From contig CALJFZ010000011.1 of assembly GCA_938074325.1 (NCBI GenBank), positions 61,161 through 125,160 of the forward strand: a stretch of DNA of 64,000 nucleotides, given 5' to 3'. The notes beneath the pieces were generated by a model, which was given only the letters and a program-made list of their open reading frames with translations, was not told the origin of the DNA and did not search any database. The translations under genes were made by a program, and so were the position numbers. Positions 58,926-64,000 of this stretch are shown here, one piece after another; positions within the stretch are counted from its first letter, which is position 1, and every line of letters starts with the position of its first letter. Source of the stretch: an uncultured Flavobacteriales bacterium. GTDB taxonomy: Bacteria > Bacteroidota > Bacteroidia > Flavobacteriales_D > Sanyastnellaceae.

Positions 58926-61259
58926 ATGGCAATTCTGCCGCTGTTGGCGTGGGAAAACGGGTTCTTACAACGAAAAGCATTCTGTCTTCTCGTCGCACTT
59001 CTCGCTGGGCTCATTGGGTCCTTGGGAGTGGTGCGTGCGCAGTCAGAGGTGTTGACGACCGTCGAAGGCCACGTTCTCCACGCGACGAACCATACCAAGT
59101 TGCCCGGCGTTCTCGTCGTCGCGCATCCCTGTGGCACCCCAACTTCGACGGATGCTTCGGGAGCGTTTCGCGTGTCCTGTCCTCACGGGATTGATTCCAT
59201 TGTCGTGACTTGCATCGGGTATGCTTCGCAAGTTGTGGCGGCTGCCGATGATCACGTCGATGTGTGGTTGGAGGAATTGCAAGTGAATTTGGACAAGGCC
59301 CTTGTCACGGCTGCCCGCACGCTAGAACAAGAGCGCCAGCAACTTCGGTCAGGCGACCTGATGGCCGCATTGGACGCGACGCCAGGGCTGCAAAGTTTGG
59401 ACTTGGGTGGAGGGATGATCCAGCCGGTGATTCGCGGATTGTTCGGTTCGCGGGTGGCTGTGCTTGAGAACGGTGTCCCTCAGCAAGGCGGACGTTGGGG
59501 CAGTGACCACGGCATTTTGGTCGCCCCTGAGCTTCAAGTCGCGAATGCTTGGGTGGCTGGAGGCGGGCACGCTTGGATGGGACCTAATGCTATGGGAGGG
59601 GGATTGCGTTTTGAGTCGCCGTCCTTGTTGAACACGAAAGGCGTCTCCACACGGTTTGGAATGACTGCGCGGATTGGAAATCCGAAAGGCGCACTGCACG
59701 TACTGCATGCTGATAGTCGCAGGGACCGCCACTGGCACCTGGGGCTCTCCGCATCACAGTTTGGCGCCAACCAAGTTCCTCAACGTACGTTCACTTACAT
59801 CGGTCGTACGTACCAACTTGAGACTGGAGAATTACCAAACACGGGCGGTAGGGCAGTTCATGCCGTCGCTGGACTTGGGCGCCGCTTGAGCAGTGGTTGG
59901 TTGGTGTCTTGGACTGCGCGGGCGTCGGATGTCAACCAAGGACTCTTCCCGGGCATCATCGGCATCCCGATGCAAGGGGATTTAGCCCCCAATGCCAATC
60001 CATTTGATGTGCGGTTGCCGAATCAACATGCCTCTCGGGTACAAACCGTTTTGGAAGGAAGGAAGCAAAACAACGAAACGGGCGAATTGTGGGCCGTGAA
60101 GGCCGCTGCATCTTGGAACCGTCGGTTGGAACATGCCCCTCCGCATGCGCATGGATGGGGGCCGGTGCCGGAGTCCGATTTGAGCCTGTCCCTGACAGAG
60201 TGGACGTCATTCACAGAAGTCCGCAGAATGGGCGCTCATCGCTCCTTTGGTTTTCAGTCTGAAACCCAATCTGTTCAGACAGACGGCTGGGAGTTTTTAA
60301 TCCCCAACCACCAACGGTTCCGCATGTCCGCCATCGGCGAACAGGCATTGCGCCGGTCAACGCTTTCAGTTCGACTGGACGCGGTGCATTCCGTTCAAGA
60401 AGCCTATGATGAACCGCTGTATAACTCACTGGGCGAGGTGGTAGGCGTGGATGTGCGAGCGGAAGCATTGAAGCGCACGGTGCCGGGTGGCATGGTGACG
60501 TGGCAACGTCCTTTTCGCTCAGTTGAAAGGAACCTCCGCGGGACCACCACAATGGCGCTACACGGCCGCGTTCCAAGCAACCAAGAGTGGGGCGCAAACG
60601 GCATTCACCACGGAACGTTCCGCTTTGAGCAGGGCAATCCGGATTTGAATACGGAATGGACCTTGGAGGGCCGAGGTAAGCTATCAAAGGGAGCGGTGGA
60701 CGAGGGATGGGCATGGGCTGCCGACGGCTTCATCGCTTTGCACCGAGGCTTCATTTCCCTAACGCCCAGTGCTCGGTTTGCGCCCATTTCGCATGCGGGA
60801 CTGATTTACCGCTTCGAAGCCAACGATGCCTTCCGCACGGGAATGGAAGCCTCCATCAGCCGCAACCTGAAATCCCAAACGTGGAAGGCCGAGGGCGCGG
60901 TCATTGGACAATGGGACCTGCTCACAGGGTTGGGACTCCCATTCACGCCGCCGCCTCAGTTGACTTTATCATGGGAGGGCCGGAACACGAAAGGTACGGG
61001 GCTGACGCTGTCAACCCGTGCCGTGGCGCCGGCGATCCTCACAGCCCGCAACGAACTGTCGACCGATGGGGCGTTCTTGGCTGATTGTGTACTTCGTCAA
61101 ACCAACCGCTTAGGCCAGTGGACACTCAAGGTTCACAACGTCTTCAACGCGGCTTGGCTTGATCACATTAGCGCTTACCGTGCTTTGGGTCTCGTGGCCC
61201 AAGGCCGGTGGGTCGAATTGAACTTCAGTGCTACGCTGAAGCACAACACTAAAAATTGA
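58926..61259 (+). CDS. TonB-dependent receptor, probable metal uptake
   Basis: This 777-residue outer-membrane receptor has a signal peptide (FCLLVALLAGLIGSLGVVRAQ), a short CarboxypepD_reg-like domain (TTVEGHVLHATNHTKLPGVLVVAH-type strand pattern), a plug (VIRGLFGSRVAVLENGVP, QQGGRWGSDHGILVAP) and a barrel. Loops contain His-rich segments (HADSRRDRHWHLGL and EHAPPHAHGWG). In layout it resembles ZnuD-type zinc receptors, which also have His-rich loops and a short plug; this is an inference. It follows the His-rich gene by 42 bases, and the DUF4625 gene follows with a 6-base spacing. Confidence 0.88.
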   Translation: MAILPLLAWENGFLQRKAFCLLVALLAGLIGSLGVVRAQSEVLTTVEGHVLHATNHTKLPGVLVVAHPCGTPTSTDASGAFRVSCPHGIDSIVVTCIGYASQVVAAADDHVDVWLEELQVNLDKALVTAARTLEQERQQLRSGDLMAALDATPGLQSLDLGGGMIQPVIRGLFGSRVAVLENGVPQQGGRWGSDHGILVAPELQVANAWVAGGGHAWMGPNAMGGGLRFESPSLLNTKGVSTRFGMTARIGNPKGALHVLHADSRRDRHWHLGLSASQFGANQVPQRTFTYIGRTYQLETGELPNTGGRAVHAVAGLGRRLSSGWLVSWTARASDVNQGLFPGIIGIPMQGDLAPNANPFDVRLPNQHASRVQTVLEGRKQNNETGELWAVKAAASWNRRLEHAPPHAHGWGPVPESDLSLSLTEWTSFTEVRRMGAHRSFGFQSETQSVQTDGWEFLIPNHQRFRMSAIGEQALRRSTLSVRLDAVHSVQEAYDEPLYNSLGEVVGVDVRAEALKRTVPGGMVTWQRPFRSVERNLRGTTTMALHGRVPSNQEWGANGIHHGTFRFEQGNPDLNTEWTLEGRGKLSKGAVDEGWAWAADGFIALHRGFISLTPSARFAPISHAGLIYRFEANDAFRTGMEASISRNLKSQTWKAEGAVIGQWDLLTGLGLPFTPPPQLTLSWEGRNTKGTGLTLSTRAVAPAILTARNELSTDGAFLADCVLRQTNRLGQWTLKVHNVFNAAWLDHISAYRALGLVAQGRWVELNFSATLKHNTKN

Positions 61260-61264
61260 AAAAC

Positions 61265-62071
61265 ATGATCACGAAAATTTTCTTGAATGCTGCAGCCGTC
61301 CTCACCGCTGCATCGATTTTGGTTTCCTGTCAAAAAACAGACGAGGAAGCCCCGACCGTATGCACGCCCGAACTCCCCGTCAACAGTATCCTCGCCGAAG
61401 AGATAGAGGTCATGGCCGGCGATCACTTGGACTTGGAGGATGTCTTCTGCGACAACGAAGCCTTGAGTGAAGTGCGGTACGATATTCACAATGCCGCAGG
61501 CCACGCCCACGAGGGTGAGGAGGAAGAAGAGGGGCATGAGCACGGCTTGACCCTTCACAGCGGAACGGACTGGGAAATCTTGGAAACCGTTGCCATTGAC
61601 GGAACCGAAGCGGAAGTCGATTTCCACGTGGATGTGCCTTTGACGGTACGAGGTGAATGGGATGTCGTTGTTTCACTCGTGGATGCCGAAGGCAATGTTT
61701 CTGCGGATGTCATCACCTACCTGCACATTGAGAACGATCACATTCCCGCGTTCAACCTGACCTCTGTAGGTGGCACGGATCCGGACGATTGGCACGGAGA
61801 ACCTGTATGGGCACCCGGCTCATCGATACAAGTGGTCGGAACGGTTTCTGACAGCGATGGGATTGCTACAGCTGTGCTGGAACTCATCGACGAAGCGACC
61901 GAGACGGTGGTGTGGGAAGTGGAGTTAATGCCTGCAAGTGAAGCTGAATTCGCATTCGACGAAACCGTAGAGATTCCAAGCGATCTCGCGGGTGAATGCC
62001 ACTTCGAAATGATCGCCACGGACGGTGCGGGCAACGAAACTGAGACGGGATTCCACGTCGAGGTGGAGTGA
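61265..62071 (+). CDS. DUF4625 lipoprotein with His/Glu-rich loop
   Basis: This 268-residue lipoprotein has signal LTAASILVSC, with the lipidated Cys at about 22. It carries two Ig-like beta-sandwich regions of DUF4625 type. An insert, GHAHEGEEEEEGHEHGL, near residue 80 has the look of a flexible metal-binding loop. It lies directly after the TonB receptor and before a strong terminator, so it is probably the surface-exposed partner that captures the metal for the receptor. The family is otherwise uncharacterised. Confidence 0.85.
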   Translation: MITKIFLNAAAVLTAASILVSCQKTDEEAPTVCTPELPVNSILAEEIEVMAGDHLDLEDVFCDNEALSEVRYDIHNAAGHAHEGEEEEEGHEHGLTLHSGTDWEILETVAIDGTEAEVDFHVDVPLTVRGEWDVVVSLVDAEGNVSADVITYLHIENDHIPAFNLTSVGGTDPDDWHGEPVWAPGSSIQVVGTVSDSDGIATAVLELIDEATETVVWEVELMPASEAEFAFDETVEIPSDLAGECHFEMIATDGAGNETETGFHVEVE

Positions 62072-62092
62072 TATTCGGATTGTACGAAAACG

Positions 62093-62122
62093 AAAAGGGA
62101 GGCATTTGGCCTCCCTTTTTTT
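62093..62122 (+). terminator. intrinsic terminator of the metal-uptake operon
   Basis: The arms AAAAGGGAGGC and GCCTCCCTTTT flank ATTTG with no mismatch, and the hairpin ends in a run of seven T. It starts 21 bases after the DUF4625 stop. Confidence 0.9.
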
Positions 62123-62165
62123 GTTCGTGATGAGCGTATTCAGTGAAGAGGTGGCTGAATCTTGC

Positions 62166-62477
62166 CTATGCTTCTGAGATGACTGATGCATAGGCACCAA
62201 CGTTGTATGCGTTTTGGATACCCTGAGATTTCAAAAAGGCAGCGGCTTGAGCCGAACGACTGCCAGCACGACAGTACAGAAAGTAGCTTTTTGATTTATC
62301 AAGTTCTCCAACATGTTCATGGGCTTCGCCACTGAGCCAATCCCATTGGATTGCATCGGGCCATATTCCGCCAGCACACTCTTCTTTGGTTCGACAATCG
62401 ATGACGATGCCATTGGTTTCGTTGAGTTTGGATTTGAACTCCTGTGGGGTAAGGTCGATTTGGGGGCGAAAAAACAT
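62166..62477 (-). CDS. rhodanese-like protein
   Basis: This 103-residue single-domain rhodanese has the early conserved VIDCRTKEECAGG and the active-site loop YCRAGSRS with the catalytic Cys near residue 70. It ends GIQNAYNVGAYASV. It would transfer sulfur from a persulfide or act as a thiol carrier. It is cytosolic, with no signal peptide. Confidence 0.93.
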   Translation of the reverse strand: MFFRPQIDLTPQEFKSKLNETNGIVIDCRTKEECAGGIWPDAIQWDWLSGEAHEHVGELDKSKSYFLYCRAGSRSAQAAAFLKSQGIQNAYNVGAYASVISEA

Positions 62478-62483
62478 GCTAGA

Positions 62484-62585
62484 TCATTTAAAGTACAAGA
62501 TGGCGATTTCTTCCTGAGTCAAAAAATCGTTGAAATAGCGCTCAAGCATTAGCTTGCTGTATGCAGCGCAACAATCGAACATCAT
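62484..62585 (-). CDS. possible 33-residue small protein upstream of rhodanese
   Basis: A short open frame on the rhodanese strand, ending 6 bases before its ATG, encodes MMFDCCAAYSKLMLERYF and then NDFLTQEEIAILYFK. It has a Cys-Cys pair and an amphipathic helix-like tail. The in-frame pair of ATGs is at 62585 and 62582. It overlaps the start of the plus-strand membrane protein gene, so at most one of the two may be real in that part. I do not recognise it. Confidence 0.3.
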   Translation of the reverse strand: MMFDCCAAYSKLMLERYFNDFLTQEEIAILYFK

Positions 62586-62809
62586 GGTTCCGCAGCGGGG
62601 CCATCGGGTGCACGCTTATCGGAGCGGGACTATCTGTAACCTTGGATGCCCTCGCACAGCGATTGGGTGGAGCCGATTGGTGGATTTGGGCTACGGAGGG
62701 AACCGCAGGGTTGGTCGTCTTCATGGCTGGATTGGCTTTCTTCGGAGATGCTGTTCGGTACAGGGTCCACATGGACCGCGATGAGGAAGTATCAGGTGGC
62801 CGAAAGTAG
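62561..62809 (+). CDS. small membrane protein
   Basis: This 82-residue protein has two predicted membrane helices (SGAIGCTLIGAGLSVTLDAL and GTAGLVVFMAGLAFFGDAV) with a short, charged tail. No family is recognised. The gene overlaps the 3' end of the pterin dehydratase gene by 18 bases in a convergent arrangement. It overlaps the candidate 33-residue frame on the other strand by 25 bases. Confidence 0.6.
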   Translation: MQRNNRTSWFRSGAIGCTLIGAGLSVTLDALAQRLGGADWWIWATEGTAGLVVFMAGLAFFGDAVRYRVHMDRDEEVSGGRK

Positions 62810-63034
62810 GCCGTCAATTGCGCTCGCGAGTTGCCAATCTTTGTCCGTGATGATGGAACCCTCATCGTGCGTTGTGAGGCGCAGCTTGACCCGGCAGTAG
62901 GAATTGAATATTTCCGGGTGGTGATTATGGGATTCGGCCAAATCCGCTACTTCGTTCAGAAACGCCATCGCTGCACGGAACGACCTAAAGCGAAATTCAG
63001 CTTCCAGCGCACCTTGTGTTTCGACCCATTCCAT
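62792..63034 (-). CDS. 4a-hydroxytetrahydrobiopterin dehydratase (PCD/DCoH)
   Basis: This 80-residue pterin-4a-carbinolamine dehydratase recycles the oxidised pterin cofactor of aromatic amino acid hydroxylases. The signature is visible: FLNEVADLAESHNHHPEIF with the catalytic His pair, and LTTHDEGSIITDKDWQLA with the third His. The length is short but within the family range. A TAGTTTCG box ends four bases before the ATG. No aromatic amino acid hydroxylase is in the window. Confidence 0.93.
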   Translation of the reverse strand: MEWVETQGALEAEFRFRSFRAAMAFLNEVADLAESHNHHPEIFNSYCRVKLRLTTHDEGSIITDKDWQLASAIDGLLSAT

Positions 63035-63038
63035 GAAG

Positions 63039-63046
63039 CGAAACTA
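63039..63046 (-). promoter_or_regulatory. -7 box TAGTTTCG of pterin dehydratase gene
   Basis: The box ends four bases before ATG 63034, with the C variant at the seventh position. Confidence 0.5.
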
Positions 63047-63050
63047 GGCG

Positions 63051-63080
63051 AAAAAAAAAGCCCGGCACTGCCGGGCTTTT
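63051..63080 (-). terminator. intrinsic terminator of the lipoprotein gene
   Basis: The arms GCCCGGC and GCCGGGC flank ACT, flanked by A/T runs. On the minus strand the hairpin is followed by nine T. It lies about 20 bases after the lipoprotein stop and just upstream of the pterin dehydratase promoter. Confidence 0.85.
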
Positions 63081-63099
63081 CAATTTCATCTACGACGGC

Positions 63100-63411
63100 T
63101 TAGTTGATTTCGAAACGGTACGTTTCGCCGCACTCGGTGTTGAAGGTCTCTTCTGAGTCCACACACGCGGAGATCAATGCCATTTTCGCACGTAAATCAT
63201 AGGTGCCCGCATCCGCTGCATACTCCACTGAATCGAGGGGGTTCATTTCCAAGTACAAATCGCCGTTTACTTCGATTTCCGGTGTGCAAACGGTGTTGTT
63301 GACGATGACGATGGTCGCCTTGTCATCGCATTCGAGGATGTCGTCTTGGCATGCAGTCAAGGACAGAATGCCGAGCGCTGTGAGCGCAAAAGGAAGTGCT
63401 TTCAATTTCAT
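63100..63411 (-). CDS. small lipoprotein, unknown
   Basis: This 103-residue lipoprotein has signal ALTALGILSLTAC with the lipidated Cys at about 21. The mature part contains four more cysteines (LECDD, NTVCTPE, SACVDSE, NTECGE), likely forming disulfides, and a strand-rich pattern. ATG 63411 is used rather than the upstream in-frame start at 63444. A TACTTTCG box at 63432-63439 lies 20 bases upstream. It is followed by a strong terminator. No family is recognised. Confidence 0.75.
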   Translation of the reverse strand: MKLKALPFALTALGILSLTACQDDILECDDKATIVIVNNTVCTPEIEVNGDLYLEMNPLDSVEYAADAGTYDLRAKMALISACVDSEETFNTECGETYRFEIN

Positions 63412-63431
63412 GGGTGTTGATTTTTCCGCTG

Positions 63432-63439
63432 CGAAAGTA
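63432..63439 (-). promoter_or_regulatory. -7 box TACTTTCG of small lipoprotein gene
   Basis: The box lies 20 bases before ATG 63411. It is a case where a normal leader is present. Confidence 0.5.
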
Positions 63440-63456
63440 CACAATACTTCCCAAAG

Positions 63457-63999
63457 TTAGTCTCGGGTGGGAGCGAGGAATCCCAGAGCCGCAAAGGGAA
63501 TCACCGAATCCATTAGGTGGGCCCAAATGTCCGGTGCCTTGAACCAGATGAACTGACTGTATGGATGGTAGGCAAAGGCGATGCATCCAATGACGACCGC
63601 AAGGAGGGCATTGGCCACCCGGCTATCAGCCCCCACTTTTCCAAACAACCAAAACAGTCCAAATGCAATCAGGAGGTTCATGATGAGGCTGCGGAGGAGA
63701 TTGGGGGTCATGTCGCTGGACCACGCTTTGTGGTAGTTCAGGATGGCCCAAGGCTGGCCATCTTGTTCAGCCAAATAAGCCTCCACCTTTGCTGGATCTT
63801 GATAATCTTCTTGCGACAACGTACCCAAGGCATACATGCCTTCTTCGAGTTCGAGTTCCGCCAACCGCTCAAGGATGGGGTCTTGCAGTGGGGTGTGTTC
63901 GGACGCAGAGCCGTGAAGGTTCAACATCGCAAAAGAAAGGAATTGCCAGACGAACAAGATGAGTCCGCCCACAAGGGTGTAAACAATTGGTTTTTTCAT
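63457..63999 (-). CDS. membrane protein, unknown
   Basis: This 180-residue protein has an N-terminal hydrophobic segment (YTLVGGLILFVWQFLSFAML), a soluble loop of about 70 residues rich in acidic residues, and three further hydrophobic segments (LLRSLIMNLLIAFGLFWLF, ANALLAVVIGCIAFAY, LMDSVIPFAALGFLA). The gene is complete: its ATG is at 63999, one base from the window end. Any promoter lies outside the window. No family is recognised. Confidence 0.75.
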   Translation of the reverse strand: MKKPIVYTLVGGLILFVWQFLSFAMLNLHGSASEHTPLQDPILERLAELELEEGMYALGTLSQEDYQDPAKVEAYLAEQDGQPWAILNYHKAWSSDMTPNLLRSLIMNLLIAFGLFWLFGKVGADSRVANALLAVVIGCIAFAYHPYSQFIWFKAPDIWAHLMDSVIPFAALGFLAPTRD

Positions 64000-64000
64000 C

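Overview
This window looks like a chromosomal segment of a Bacteroidota bacterium, most likely a marine, Flavobacteriales-like lineage; I cannot place it more precisely. The signs are: six secreted proteins with type IX secretion (T9SS) C-terminal sorting domains (five type A, one CHU_C/gliding type), DUF4494 and DUF983 proteins, a DAHP synthase-chorismate mutase fusion, a RimK fused to a protease-like domain, CarboxypepD_reg-type TonB receptors, and Bacteroidota promoters (-7 TAnnTTTG, -33 TTG) with no Shine-Dalgarno signal. The GC content looks slightly above half. I see no rRNA, CRISPR array, insertion sequence or prophage. No gene-free stretch exceeds about 230 bases.

Layout. 1-14 kb: an edge-truncated conserved protein, an MBL hydrolase, a lipid A-type acyltransferase, rarA, a secreted S8 protease with a MORN-like repeat protein, mdh, a secreted FG-GAP protein, a DUF423 protein, pckA, rsmE, a DUF551 protein and a PaaG-like hydratase. 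14-28 kb: two tandem secreted arylsulfotransferase-like proteins behind adenosine deaminase, divergent smpB, pyrD, a second MBL hydrolase with an HMA-MauE membrane protein, purB, an MsbA-like ABC exporter, DUF983, DAHP synthase-chorismate mutase, and a Lys-Leu-Leu tRNA operon. 28-45 kb: a CUB/PKD/P-domain cargo protein, a UPF1-like helicase, pcm, a TsaC-like protein with transaldolase, a DksA-like protein, a lipoprotein-sugar transferase pair, an OmpA-family protein, a FAH-family hydrolase, shikimate kinase, a phosphoribosyltransferase, rlmD, an EEP nuclease, an SLC13 transporter and aroQ.

45-64 kb is the more accessory part: a 1216-residue secreted lipase-like protein with its lipoprotein neighbour, a frameshifted YdeI-family gene, alkane hydroxylase plus a TetR regulator behind a duplicated palindromic operator, a damaged outer-membrane protein gene, RimK, a Cys-rich dockerin-like protein, and two divergent TonB-receptor operons. 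One TonB operon carries His-rich stretches in all three proteins and probably takes up a transition metal such as zinc. The end holds a rhodanese, a pterin dehydratase and small membrane or lipoprotein genes.

The strongest window-wide pattern is in the promoters. At about 20 genes a -7 box ends only 3-5 bases, most often exactly 4, before the start codon. This predicts mRNAs that begin at the start codon (leaderless) and corrects several start sites, including GTG starts.
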